Shown here in pieces: positions 1 through 8,537 of a stretch of 45,716 nucleotides of DNA. The notes under the pieces are model-generated. The model saw only the letters and a program-made list of their open reading frames with translations, ran no database searches and was not told the DNA's origin. Source of the stretch: Fidelibacterota bacterium (lineage in GTDB: Bacteria; Fidelibacterota; Fidelibacteria; Fidelibacterales; Fidelibacteraceae); contig JAIPIT010000007.1 in the NCBI GenBank assembly GCA_021734505.1, forward strand, positions 1-45,716. Reading direction: 5' to 3'. The position numbers and the translations under genes were made by a program. Every line of letters starts with the position of its first letter. The first letter of the stretch is position 1.

Positions 1-3
1 GGC

Positions 4-1581
4 ATGAAAAAAATAATTATTCTATCAATACTTTCACTTCTCACTTTTGCGCTTGCAACACCTTTGGCTAATACCTATCATCTGGCGGATACGCTGGTAT
101 ATGAAGGTCTTGGCAGCAATGCTGTGACTGATATTGTTCAAGTGAACGATTCTACTTTTTTGTTCGCAAACGGCAACGGCTTATCTATCAGTTATGATAG
201 GGGAGATCATATTTACACCTACTATCCAAATGGTGAAACAGTTTCTTATGGTTCTGTAACTGGGCTTGTAACCTTGGGTGAACATATTTGGGTCGCTACT
301 GCTTATGACACATTGGTCCTCGAAGGATCATACTATACGGATTATCCTAAAGGGAACGGTGTTTCATATTCTCCCGATGCCGGACGTACCTGGCAACGTT
401 TTCCCCAATCTGTTGACGGTCAATACGATACTTTAGCAGCAGTATTTGGAGATAGTATTCCCGCACTGCCGATCACGTCAAAGATAAACAATCTGATCTA
501 CGATCTTGCTGTGCAGGTAACAACTGCCGGCGATACGGTACTTTGGTCGGCTAATTTTGCCGGCGGTACCAGAAAAAGCTATAATAATGGTGCTACCTGG
601 CAAAGAGTTGTTCTACCGCCGGATCAATATGATGAATTAAATCTTGATACGCCTTTGGATTTTCATTTGAGTCCTTCCAGTGGTGCCTTGGGATATGAAG
701 AAAGTTTGAATCATCGTGCTTTTTCACTCTATATTGCGGGAGATACGGTCATCGTTGGAACGGCAAATGGTATCAATATTTCCTACGATGAAGGTGAAAC
801 CTGGATAAAATATACAGCTCAGAACTCGGGAATAAGTGGAAATTTTATCGTTGATCTCACTCAAAGTAAAACGGGTACGATCTATGGTGTTGCGCTTCCA
901 ACACAGTCATCTGAAGATAGGGGATTGGTTGTCTCACACCGAAATGTGAACGGTATGCTTTTCTGGGAAACGCAAATGGAAGGATCCCGTCTTTACAATG
1001 TTAATACAGCAAAAAATGATCATGTGTTTGCTTCAGGTGAAGAAGGATTTTGGTATTCTTCAGATGGTTGGAATTGGGTGAATATGGGCAATGTTGAGGA
1101 CGCAAACGGTCAATTACTGCTAACACAAAAAATCTATTGTGTTTTTGAAGATAAACAAGAAGTATTATGGATCGGTACCGCTGATGGTGTAGCTCGTTCA
1201 TCTGATCTTGGCATGAATTGGGAAATTCTCCGACGGGTGAATAATGATTTTCAGGAAGAAATAGCTTTATCTGCATATCCCAATCCTTTTTCTCCTTCAC
1301 GAATGAATCAATTGGATGGAGAGGGTTACGTTCGTATACATTGTCAATTACCGGCAGTGGGCCGGGTCAATATTGAGATCTATGACTACTCTATGAAAAG
1401 AGTAAAATACCTTGTGGAAAATGTAACAGTGGCAAATGATATAGTTGAATTCACCTGGAACGGAAAAAACGGATTGAATAATCTGGTTGCGAATGGAGTA
1501 TACTTTATTCGATTGACATATGACTGGGGTGATGGGGATGGTAAACAGATCGCATGGTCTAAAGTAATAGTTCTGGATTAA
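4..1581 (+). CDS. Exported Asp-box (BNR) repeat protein with C-terminal FlgD/T9SS-like Ig domain
   Basis: The protein has 525 residues and a clear signal peptide (MKKIIILSILSLLTFALA). The body holds Asp-box motifs of the SxDxGxTW type typical of sialidase-like beta-propellers: SPDAGRTW, SYNNGATW, SYDEGETW, SSDGWNW and SSDLGMNW. The last ~100 residues start with YPNPFSP and end in a KVIVLD strand, as in FlgD-like Ig modules and type-A T9SS sorting domains common in FCB bacteria. The function is probably cell-surface or secreted; no sialidase catalytic residues were recognised, so an enzyme activity is not claimed. It sits 9 bp before a PorV-like gene, and PorV is the T9SS shuttle protein, which fits an export role. 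The start lies 3 bp inside the window; its ribosome binding site is outside. Confidence 0.8.
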   Translation: MKKIIILSILSLLTFALATPLANTYHLADTLVYEGLGSNAVTDIVQVNDSTFLFANGNGLSISYDRGDHIYTYYPNGETVSYGSVTGLVTLGEHIWVATAYDTLVLEGSYYTDYPKGNGVSYSPDAGRTWQRFPQSVDGQYDTLAAVFGDSIPALPITSKINNLIYDLAVQVTTAGDTVLWSANFAGGTRKSYNNGATWQRVVLPPDQYDELNLDTPLDFHLSPSSGALGYEESLNHRAFSLYIAGDTVIVGTANGINISYDEGETWIKYTAQNSGISGNFIVDLTQSKTGTIYGVALPTQSSEDRGLVVSHRNVNGMLFWETQMEGSRLYNVNTAKNDHVFASGEEGFWYSSDGWNWVNMGNVEDANGQLLLTQKIYCVFEDKQEVLWIGTADGVARSSDLGMNWEILRRVNNDFQEEIALSAYPNPFSPSRMNQLDGEGYVRIHCQLPAVGRVNIEIYDYSMKRVKYLVENVTVANDIVEFTWNGKNGLNNLVANGVYFIRLTYDWGDGDGKQIAWSKVIVLD

Positions 1582-1590
1582 TGGTGAAAC

Positions 1591-2514
1591 ATGAATAAAA
1601 TTATAAAAATTATTTTGATATTATTATTTGGAAGCATTCTCTTTGGTCAAGATCAGGCAGGTGGTTCAGCCGGAGCATATTTGCGGATGTCACCTGATGC
1701 ACGTGCCGCAGCATTGGGAAATGCAACGACATCGATCTCCGATGACGTGAATATGACACAGGGAAATCCGGCTTCTATTCCCTCAATGGAGAAAAAACAA
1801 TTTTCTTCTTCGTTTCAATTCCTGTCTTTAGATCGTTCGTATCAAACTTTAGCTTTTGGAGTAGCTTTACCGCCCAGTGCCGGTATGACGGTTACATGGA
1901 TCCATGCCGGGGTGGATGGGATTGACGGACGAAATTACTCTAATGATTACACCTATGAATACACTTGGTCACAGAATGCTTTCATTATTGGATTTGGATT
2001 AAAGATCACCGATTGGTTATCTCTCGGCGTTTCAGGAAAAGTCCTTTCAGATCAGCTTGTTAACTCTGTGTCCAGCGGTTTTAGCGCTGATGTAGGTGTT
2101 AAACTTACACCGGTAAAAAATCTGGAACTGGGTTTTGTCCTTAAAGATGTATCCGGTAAATCAACTTGGGATACATCTGCTGAACCCTATGTTGAATATC
2201 AGACGCGGAGAGTAGATTATTATCCTACTACATTCCATTTTGGTATTTCTTATCTGCTTATGGATCGCTTTCTATTTACGGGAGCATATAAATATTCGGA
2301 GAAGATCGAACCCACTTGGCATATGGGTGTAGAAGCCAGGATATGGGATGCTGTCTATGTGCGCGCGGGAGCGGATGACGGTTCCCCGGCTTTTGGAATA
2401 GGAACGACATATAAACTTTGGAATAATATTTCCACAAGAATGGATTATGCCTTCTTGACGGGGATGCTACAAGAAGGAAGCAGTCATTTGTTTACATGGC
2501 TGTTCTATTTTTAG
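1591..2514 (+). CDS. PorV/PorQ-family outer-membrane beta-barrel protein
   Basis: This is a 307-residue protein with an N-terminal signal (hydrophobic stretch to about residue 19, LFGQ). The mature start, AGGSAGAYLRMSPDARAAALGNA followed by NPAS, is the hallmark of the PorV/PorQ family (UPF0164-like), related to FadL-type barrels. Alternating strands run to a terminal FTWLFYF, with the C-terminal Phe expected of a BAM substrate. In Bacteroidota, PorV carries type 9 secretion substrates to the surface; in other FCB phyla its role is less clear. It lies 9 bp after an exported protein with a T9SS-like C-terminus and 10 bp before another barrel, so the set is probably co-transcribed. I see no other T9SS genes in the window. 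Confidence 0.85.
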   Translation: MNKIIKIILILLFGSILFGQDQAGGSAGAYLRMSPDARAAALGNATTSISDDVNMTQGNPASIPSMEKKQFSSSFQFLSLDRSYQTLAFGVALPPSAGMTVTWIHAGVDGIDGRNYSNDYTYEYTWSQNAFIIGFGLKITDWLSLGVSGKVLSDQLVNSVSSGFSADVGVKLTPVKNLELGFVLKDVSGKSTWDTSAEPYVEYQTRRVDYYPTTFHFGISYLLMDRFLFTGAYKYSEKIEPTWHMGVEARIWDAVYVRAGADDGSPAFGIGTTYKLWNNISTRMDYAFLTGMLQEGSSHLFTWLFYF

Positions 2515-2524
2515 GAGAATCATC

Positions 2525-3331
2525 ATGAAAAAACTGTTTATCATATTTTTTGCAATAAGTCTGATTTTTGCCGGTGAAGGTTTGCCGGTATTGACACTAC
2601 CCTCTATTGCACAAGATGGATATATGCCGTCAAGTCCGGTAAAAACCGATAATGGCGTTACCTTTTCTTATGCAAACTGGTATCTGGCAACCGATTACTC
2701 GGCAATATCAGTTAAATTTAACGATTATGAAATTGGTTTTAAGGGTCTGATGTCAAGTGATATTGAGATCCGCGGTGAGGTTCCTACCGATGTGCCTGTT
2801 GGAACAACATCATACTACAACACAGCCCTTTATGTCGATAAAAAATGGGATCTGAATGATAAATGGAGTGTCAAAGCACGGGCAAATCTCTTAAATGAAC
2901 GTTTATATGTTGCAACATCCTGGGGCGGATCAGTAAATGCGGAAGTTGCCAGAACGATCAATGTCATGGGTCGCGTTATGGCCGGTGTTGAGAACCTTGG
3001 CTGGATGTCCCCTCTCAGTACGGTAGGGACAAAAGTTCCCACTCGTTATTATCTCGGCGGCGATCTGATCTTTAATTTTTTTATCGTATCGATAAAAGGT
3101 GGTATAAATCCGGATATTGATCCTTTTCTAAGCTGGGGTATCCGTTATTTTCATCCGCTTTTTGAGATCAGTTACAGTCACGATAGTTTACAACGTGTTC
3201 ACCACATCGGTGCGGATATAAAATGGAAAAATTTTAGAATTGGCTACGGTCAGTATTTCCATCAGGACGGTTTAGGTAATCCCATGATGTTCTCGATTAG
3301 TATATCGCCCCCAATTGAAAGAATTAAGTGA
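2525..3331 (+). CDS. Short PorV-like outer-membrane protein
   Basis: This 268-residue protein has a signal peptide (MKKLFIIFFAISLIFAGEG). The mature N-terminus, LPSIAQDGYMPSSPV, and the alternating amphipathic strands resemble a shortened PorV/UPF0164-type barrel. That assignment is inferred from the N-terminal pattern and composition rather than a diagnostic motif. It does not end in the usual aromatic residue (IERIK), which is unusual for a BAM-assembled barrel and weakens the barrel call. A good ribosome binding site (aggag) precedes ATG. The stop overlaps the GTG start of the following lipoprotein gene (GTGA), so the two are translationally coupled. Confidence 0.55.
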   Translation: MKKLFIIFFAISLIFAGEGLPVLTLPSIAQDGYMPSSPVKTDNGVTFSYANWYLATDYSAISVKFNDYEIGFKGLMSSDIEIRGEVPTDVPVGTTSYYNTALYVDKKWDLNDKWSVKARANLLNERLYVATSWGGSVNAEVARTINVMGRVMAGVENLGWMSPLSTVGTKVPTRYYLGGDLIFNFFIVSIKGGINPDIDPFLSWGIRYFHPLFEISYSHDSLQRVHHIGADIKWKNFRIGYGQYFHQDGLGNPMMFSISISPPIERIK

Positions 3332-3906
3332 AACTGTTTAAATACATATTAATCCCTTTGATCATTGGGGTTTTATTGACTTCATGTGAAGGGTTAATGC
3401 GTGGATCGGAGCGACCCCGAAGACCATCGGTGGACCATTTTATTCCACCAACTGACCCGGGTTTGGTATTCTCAAATCTGGAAAATGCTTTTACATATCG
3501 TGAGTACGATATTTATTCTCGTTGCTTGTCCGATTCGCTAACATCGGGAAGGGAATTCCATTTTGACCCGGCTCCGGTTAAGGCGGCATTTCCCCCGGAT
3601 TGGAATGTTCAGAGTGAGGAATTGTTCTTTCAAGAATTATTGGCAGCTTGTCCAAACGACTCCTTGTTGATATTATCTATCACAAATGATGATGTGCCCG
3701 ATAATGATGAAGGCGATACTATCTCGTATCAGATCAATTACAACATCGTTGCCCATCATACCCGACAAGGCGTGGATAGATTGTTCAATGGACGCAGTTA
3801 TATAAAATTGATAAGAAATAACCAAAATTATTGGGTGATATATTACTGGCAGGATATTCCGATATCTACAGATGCTACCTGGTCGGATCTAAAAGCATAT
3901 TTTTAA
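3328..3906 (+). CDS. Small lipoprotein of unknown function
   Basis: The protein has 192 residues. A short hydrophobic signal ends in a lipobox (LLTSC, Cys about residue 20), so it should be lipid-anchored, probably to the outer membrane. The mature part contains an alpha/beta segment including FSNLENAFTYREYDIYSRCLSDSL and a C-terminal NYWVIYYWQDIP. This resembles the small SnoaL/NTF2-like lipoproteins of FCB genomes, but I recognise no defined family. The GTG start overlaps the previous stop by 4 bp, so start choice is supported by coupling. It is the last gene of the export cluster; a 29-bp gap precedes the next gene. Confidence 0.7.
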   Translation: MKLFKYILIPLIIGVLLTSCEGLMRGSERPRRPSVDHFIPPTDPGLVFSNLENAFTYREYDIYSRCLSDSLTSGREFHFDPAPVKAAFPPDWNVQSEELFFQELLAACPNDSLLILSITNDDVPDNDEGDTISYQINYNIVAHHTRQGVDRLFNGRSYIKLIRNNQNYWVIYYWQDIPISTDATWSDLKAYF

Positions 3907-3935
3907 AGTTCATTGATTTATGTTAGGAGAAAATA

Positions 3936-5033
3936 ATGAAAAAAATATTATTCGGACTTATTATACTAAGTGTATTTATATCATCCTGCAATGTTAAAAA
4001 TATTAGATCTGTTGATACCATTATTGAGGATGCAATTTCAGAAAGGATTTTCCCCGGAGCTGTTTTAATTGCCGGAAATTCTGACAAGATCATCTATCAA
4101 AAGGCCTATGGACATTTTACTTATGATGTAAATTCCGCACCGGTAGAATTAAATTCCATGTTTGATATGGCTTCATTGACCAAGGCGTTTGCTACAGGCA
4201 TGTGTGCAATGAAATGTATTGATTCAGGATTGGTAGATCCTGAAAAACGAGTAGTTGATTATTTGCCGGAATTTAATAATCATGGAAAAGATGTAATAAA
4301 GGTCAAGAACTTACTCATGCACAACAGTGGAATGCCGGCTTACTCAAAAGCGGGGAAATCATCTCAGGAAACTCTTGATATCATTATGAATACAGTAATG
4401 AAACAAGAGTTGGGAGACTATAAGTACAGTTGTTTAAATTTTATTACGATGATGAGAGTTATTGAAGCAGCAACAGGTAAACCGATGTGGGAATTTTACA
4501 AAGAAATTTACACCGACCCTATGAACATGGATAGAACCATGTTCTCCCCGAATACTGACATGAAGCAGTTTTGCTTGCCTACTATTGGTGACAGCAGTGG
4601 TACAAAGATCTTAAGACAGGGTGAAGTACATGATCCGCTTGCTTATTCTTTAGAAGGATATTCAGGTAATGCCGGTTTGTTCTCGACGGCATCCGATATT
4701 GCCAAGTTCTGCCAACTGATGCTGAGCAAAGGCAAGTACAAAAATAAGACTTATGTGTCGGAAGAGACCATTCTGCCTTTTATTACTTTGCAGTCGGGTT
4801 CCCGTACTTATGCCTGGGGTATGAATAATTATCGCAGCTCAGCGGGAGATAAATTATCGGAAACTGCGATCGGTCATACCGGGTATACCGGGACTTGCGC
4901 ATGGATCGATCATGAGAAGGATATTTTTATTGTATTGCTGACAAACCGTGTTTATCCATTAGATAAGAAATCAGTTACAGCTACCCGTAGAGCAGTGAAC
5001 GATGCAGTGGTAGAGGCCTTTCTTGGAAAATAA
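3936..5033 (+). CDS. Serine beta-lactamase-fold lipoprotein hydrolase
   Basis: This is a 365-residue member of the beta-lactamase (class C/DD-peptidase-like, PF00144) superfamily. The signal ends in a lipobox (FISSC, Cys18), so it is lipid-anchored. The SxxK motif is S80-L-T-K83. The second motif, normally YxN, reads Y164-S-C166, and the third is HTG (IGHTGYTG, near residue 313). Members of this family are esterases, D-aminopeptidases or peptidoglycan-related hydrolases; antibiotic resistance cannot be inferred. Asn to Cys at the YxN position is a departure from the canonical enzyme. The gene follows a clear aggaga ribosome binding site and lies 35 bp before the next gene. Confidence 0.85.
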   Translation: MKKILFGLIILSVFISSCNVKNIRSVDTIIEDAISERIFPGAVLIAGNSDKIIYQKAYGHFTYDVNSAPVELNSMFDMASLTKAFATGMCAMKCIDSGLVDPEKRVVDYLPEFNNHGKDVIKVKNLLMHNSGMPAYSKAGKSSQETLDIIMNTVMKQELGDYKYSCLNFITMMRVIEAATGKPMWEFYKEIYTDPMNMDRTMFSPNTDMKQFCLPTIGDSSGTKILRQGEVHDPLAYSLEGYSGNAGLFSTASDIAKFCQLMLSKGKYKNKTYVSEETILPFITLQSGSRTYAWGMNNYRSSAGDKLSETAIGHTGYTGTCAWIDHEKDIFIVLLTNRVYPLDKKSVTATRRAVNDAVVEAFLGK

Positions 5034-5068
5034 TTTTAATACATCTAACATTGAGGATGAAATTTTCG

Positions 5069-5782
5069 ATGGCAAAAACCACATTATTTAAAATAATTTT
5101 CATACTACTAGCGTTTGTTTTTTCTTCCGCATATTCCAATGATGTTTTTCACGCAAAAATATATCCGGATGGTGAACCGGAACGGCTTGCATACACACAC
5201 ACCAATATCGTAGAGCAAGTTAATGATAGCACTATCCTGACTCATCTTTATTACACACCGAAGGGCAAACTGTATGTAAAAGATATTGTTATTCTTTATA
5301 AAAAAAATCCGATCTTTAATTCTTTGGAATTCTATCAGACTAATGATTACTATAGTTGTGAAATTGAAGGTGAAAATGCAAATATATATTATAAAGGTGC
5401 GAATAAAAGCAAAAGAGTGACTCGTGAAGTAAAAAACCCTTTGGTTTTTGCCCCTACACAACAAGAAGCGGTTAAAAATTATCTGGATGATCTAAAAGCA
5501 GGTAAATCTGCTCATTTTTATATTTTTGCTACCGAAGTATTGCGACTTGTAGATATGGAAGTGGAGATCATTGAAGATTCAAAATATGAACGGCCGGGTT
5601 GTATTGTTCTGATAATGCATCCCAAAAGTATATTTATAGATTGGTTTGTTGATGAAGTTTACTATGTGGTTGATAAATTAAATGGAAGAATAATGGAAAT
5701 GCACGGTTTTTCGACCTTAAAACTAAAAGTAAACGATAAATGGGAATTCAGAGATATGGATTTCTATTATTCTTATGAATAA
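5069..5782 (+). CDS. Exported protein of unknown function
   Basis: Starting at ATG 5069 gives 237 residues with a signal peptide (MAKTTLFKIIFILLAFVFSSAYS). A GAGG at 5053-5056 is 12 bases upstream, which is rather long; ATG 5057 and TTG 5051 are in-frame alternatives that add 4 or 6 residues. The mature protein is beta-rich, with charged and aromatic residues and a C-terminus that is repeatedly YY (DEVYYVVD, DMDFYYSYE). It resembles periplasmic DUF3108 or outer-membrane lipoprotein-sorting (LolA-like) folds only in general pattern; I do not recognise a family. It is convergent with the PAS protein gene, 17 bp away. Confidence 0.6.
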   Translation: MAKTTLFKIIFILLAFVFSSAYSNDVFHAKIYPDGEPERLAYTHTNIVEQVNDSTILTHLYYTPKGKLYVKDIVILYKKNPIFNSLEFYQTNDYYSCEIEGENANIYYKGANKSKRVTREVKNPLVFAPTQQEAVKNYLDDLKAGKSAHFYIFATEVLRLVDMEVEIIEDSKYERPGCIVLIMHPKSIFIDWFVDEVYYVVDKLNGRIMEMHGFSTLKLKVNDKWEFRDMDFYYSYE

Positions 5783-5799
5783 TTATAAAATATTATTTT

Positions 5800-6303
5800 T
5801 TATTTGAGATTATCAATACGCATCAATACAAGACCATTGACCTTTTCAGTCGTCAACTCAAGCTCAAGCTTATGTCGCACTTCACCCTTTTTTTGAAATA
5901 AAGTAACCGGTACGTGATCAAAATTATCTTTGTCTTCATATGTATCATTGATCAATTTGAGCATTTGGCAACCACCACATTTGTCTGTATGCCCGCAGCC
6001 CCCATCTAAGTGTGAATTCTCACAAGTAAAAATATCACCGGTCCGATTTTGTTGAAGCTTTTCTCTTTCTTTTCCCAGAACCGCCAATGCCAAATTATTA
6101 GCTGAAAGATAAGTATTATTGTCATCGATCAATACAACCGGAGCTGCCAAAGAATTTAAAAAGGGCACAAAATCAATATTATTAGAACCAAACATTTTAT
6201 TTAGACAGGTTTCACAGATCCCATGCGTGATCGTATGTTCATTATGTATGTCGGAAGTGACTTCACCCAAATGTGTGTTGCACCAGGCACAGACCCGCTT
6301 CAT
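5800..6303 (-). CDS. Single-domain PAS protein with two cysteine clusters
   Basis: The protein has 167 residues and no signal or membrane segment. The N-terminus CAWCNTH...THGICETC (residues 5-34) is the zinc-ribbon-like CxxC...HGICxxC element found beside PAS and histidine kinase modules. Residues ~48-165 form a PAS domain (PVVLIDDNNTYLSANNLALAVLG). It contains a second cluster, CENSHLDGGCGHTDKCGGC, with four Cys and two His, at the position where many FCB PAS proteins carry a metal- or redox-sensitive Cys set. There is no kinase, cyclase or DNA-binding output, so it probably works with a partner. The start follows GAGG with normal spacing. Ligand and partner are unknown. Confidence 0.75.
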   Translation of the reverse strand: MKRVCAWCNTHLGEVTSDIHNEHTITHGICETCLNKMFGSNNIDFVPFLNSLAAPVVLIDDNNTYLSANNLALAVLGKEREKLQQNRTGDIFTCENSHLDGGCGHTDKCGGCQMLKLINDTYEDKDNFDHVPVTLFQKKGEVRHKLELELTTEKVNGLVLMRIDNLK

Positions 6304-6358
6304 TTTATCCTCAAAATATTTGAATAAATAATTATTTCATCAAAGGGACAAAAATATA

Positions 6359-8158
6359 TTATTGTTTTCCCATACGATTATCAAGATAAAATTTTCGTAA
6401 ACGAACTGATTTCGGAGTGATTTCCACGACTTCATCCTCTGAAATAAATTCAATGGCTTGATCTAAAGTTAATATTCTTGGGGCATGAAGTGTAACAGTG
6501 GTATCTGAACTTGAAGCGCGCATATTTGTAAGCTTTTTCTCTCTGACAATATTAACACGAAGGTCTTGAGGTAAGTTGCGTTCTCCAACGACCATACCGG
6601 CATAAACCCTATCTCCAACTGAGACGAGCAATCCTCCGCGGTCTTCCATCGCAAGACTGGCATAAGCAGTCACTCTTCCGGGACGATCGGCAACGATTGC
6701 ACCGGTATTACGCTGGGGAATATCTCCAAACCAAGGTGAAAAGCCATGGAAAAGGCTGTTCATAATACCTCTTCCTTTTGTATCGGTCAAAAATTGGCTT
6801 CTAAAGCCGATCATTCCTCTTGAAGGCACACGAAATTCAAGATGGGTGTAACCCATGCCATTATTGATCATACTATGAATACGTCCTTTACGGTTGGAAA
6901 GCTTTTCTGTCACGACACCAACAAATTCTTCAGGGACCTCAATATGGACATGTTCGACAGGTTCATGGAGTTTACCGTCTATTTCTCGTGTAATGACATG
7001 AGGTTTTGAAACTAAAAGCTCAAAACCCTCACGACGCATGGTCTCTATCAGAATTGCCATCTGTAATTCACCGCGACCGCAGACTTCAAAAGCATCTGCG
7101 CGTTCTGTGGGATTAACTTGAACCGAAACATTGCTTAGAATCTCACGTTCTAAGCGCTCTTTGATATTACGGGAGGTTAGGAATTTGCCTTCGGTGCCGG
7201 CAAAAGGACCATTATTAACATAAAATACCATGGAGATCGTTGGTTCGTCCACGGTGATCCGCGGCAAGGCAACAGGATTTTCATTTTCAGATATTGAATC
7301 ACCTATATTTATCTTGTCAATACCTGCAAGGGCGATAATGTCACCAGCGAAAACTTTTTCTACAGGAACGCGTTTAAGGCCAATAAAAGTATATAAGGCA
7401 GAAAATTTAATATTTGTATTGATACTGTTTTCTTTGCAATGTGCATAGGGTTTATTGAATTCGATCACACCATTCAGTAGGCGACCGATCGCAATTTGTC
7501 CAACATAATTGTCATAGCTCAGATTTGTAACCAGGAAAGATACAGGTGCATTATCGTCTGCTTCGGGTCCGGAGATGAAACTAATAATAGTATCAAAAAG
7601 GGGAGTTAGATCTTCTGAACCATCTTTCAGATCTCTGTGGGCGATTCCCGCTTTTGCATTTGTATAAAGAATGGGAAAATCCAGCTGCTCATCATTTGCC
7701 CCCAAGTCTATGAACAGATCATAAACAGCATTGACCACATTGTCGATACGGCTGTCTTTTCGGTCAATTTTATTAATAACCAATATGACGGGCAGGGAGC
7801 GTTCTAAGGCTTTTTTTAATACAAAGCGTGTTTGGGGCAGGGGACCTTCCGATGCATCAACCAGAAGGAGTACACCATCGATCATGTTCAAACTACGTTC
7901 GACTTCACCACCAAAATCCGCATGTCCGGGTGTATCGACAATATTTATCTTAATATCATTGTATTGTATAGCGGTATTTTTTGCGGAAATAGTAATTCCG
8001 CGCTCGCGTTCAAGGTCCATTGAATCCATAACGCGTGTTTCAACTTCCTGATTTAAACGGAAGGTTCCGCTTTGCCTTAGCATCCCATCAATGAGGGTCG
8101 TTTTGCCATGATCCACGTGGGCAATAATGGCAATATTTCGTATAGAATCTTTTCTCAC
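6359..8158 (-). CDS. typA: Ribosome-associated GTPase BipA/TypA
   Basis: This is a full-length 599-residue translational GTPase of the BipA/TypA family, which binds 70S ribosomes and helps 50S assembly and stress or cold adaptation. The G1 motif is AHVDHGKTT near residue 14, G3 [11 protein letters not shown]4 NKID. The family-specific C-terminal region is present ([21 protein letters not shown] and the terminal VRLRKFYLD). EF-G-like domains III and V lie between. The GTG start follows GAAAGGGA with good spacing; upstream sequence has no better start. It is monocistronic, with a candidate promoter about 80 bp upstream. Confidence 0.97.
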   Translation of the reverse strand: MRKDSIRNIAIIAHVDHGKTTLIDGMLRQSGTFRLNQEVETRVMDSMDLERERGITISAKNTAIQYNDIKINIVDTPGHADFGGEVERSLNMIDGVLLLVDASEGPLPQTRFVLKKALERSLPVILVINKIDRKDSRIDNVVNAVYDLFIDLGANDEQLDFPILYTNAKAGIAHRDLKDGSEDLTPLFDTIISFISGPEADDNAPVSFLVTNLSYDNYVGQIAIGRLLNGVIEFNKPYAHCKENSINTNIKFSALYTFIGLKRVPVEKVFAGDIIALAGIDKINIGDSISENENPVALPRITVDEPTISMVFYVNNGPFAGTEGKFLTSRNIKERLEREILSNVSVQVNPTERADAFEVCGRGELQMAILIETMRREGFELLVSKPHVITREIDGKLHEPVEHVHIEVPEEFVGVVTEKLSNRKGRIHSMINNGMGYTHLEFRVPSRGMIGFRSQFLTDTKGRGIMNSLFHGFSPWFGDIPQRNTGAIVADRPGRVTAYASLAMEDRGGLLVSVGDRVYAGMVVGERNLPQDLRVNIVREKKLTNMRASSSDTTVTLHAPRILTLDQAIEFISEDEVVEITPKSVRLRKFYLDNRMGKQ

Positions 8159-8239
8159 AGTATCCCTTTCAGATAACAGCCGAATATAGGGGGTAAAAAG
8201 ATAATGTGTGAGAAATATTTTAACTATTTTATTAGCAAT

Positions 8240-8268
8240 CTATTACGGATAAAACCCTATGGTGTCAA
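8240..8268 (-). promoter_or_regulatory. Candidate sigma70-type promoter for typA
   Basis: On the minus strand TTGACA (8268-8263) is followed by 17 bases and TAATAG (8245-8240). The -35 box is a perfect match and the -10 box matches at 3 of 6. A start near 8233 would give a ~75-base leader for typA. Confidence 0.4.
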
Positions 8269-8346
8269 CATGAGAAAATACTCGTCTTATAAAATAAGAA
8301 ATTAGGAATAGGTATGATATGATCGATTTGCCGGTATTCTCAAATT

Positions 8347-8423
8347 CTGCCACTGCCTACTGCCTACTGCCTACTGCCTACAGCCTACTGGCTTCTAGCT
8401 TCTAGCTTCTGATTTCCGGCTTC
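8347..8423. repeat. Heptamer tandem array, eleven in-phase units
   Basis: Eleven consecutive 7-base units stay in phase. They begin CTGCCAC, TGCCTAC (four times), AGCCTAC, then TGGCTTC, TAGCTTC (twice), TGATTTC, CGGCTTC. The array drifts from a TGCCTAC to a TAGCTTC consensus without losing the period. It ends ten bases from the 3' end of tRNA-Gly(CCC). Related units occur at 34176-34210 and 42461-42501. Confidence 0.85.
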
Positions 8424-8432
8424 TAATTGGAG

Positions 8433-8503
8433 AGCGGGTGAAGGGAATCGGACCCTCGTATTTAGCTTGGGAAGCTAATGTTCTGCCATTGAACTACACC
8501 CGC
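8433..8503 (-). tRNA. tRNA-Gly (anticodon CCC)
   Basis: The minus strand folds as a complete cloverleaf: acceptor stem GCGGGTG paired with CACCCGC, anticodon stem TTAGC/GCTAA around the loop TTCCCAA (anticodon CCC), and a T-arm with GATTC in the loop. The discriminator is T, normal for tRNA-Gly. CCA is not encoded directly after it. A heptamer array lies just downstream of its 3' end. Confidence 0.95.
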
Positions 8504-8537
8504 TTGATAATAAATTATTTGGACGGTTTAAATTGAA

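Noticed and set aside
4-1581. Sialidase activity for the Asp-box protein
   Set aside because: Asp-boxes occur in many beta-propellers; the arginine triad and Tyr/Glu pair of sialidases were not identified.
8347-8423. Possible CRISPR array
   Set aside because: The units are 7 bases, contiguous, with no spacers and no cas genes nearby.
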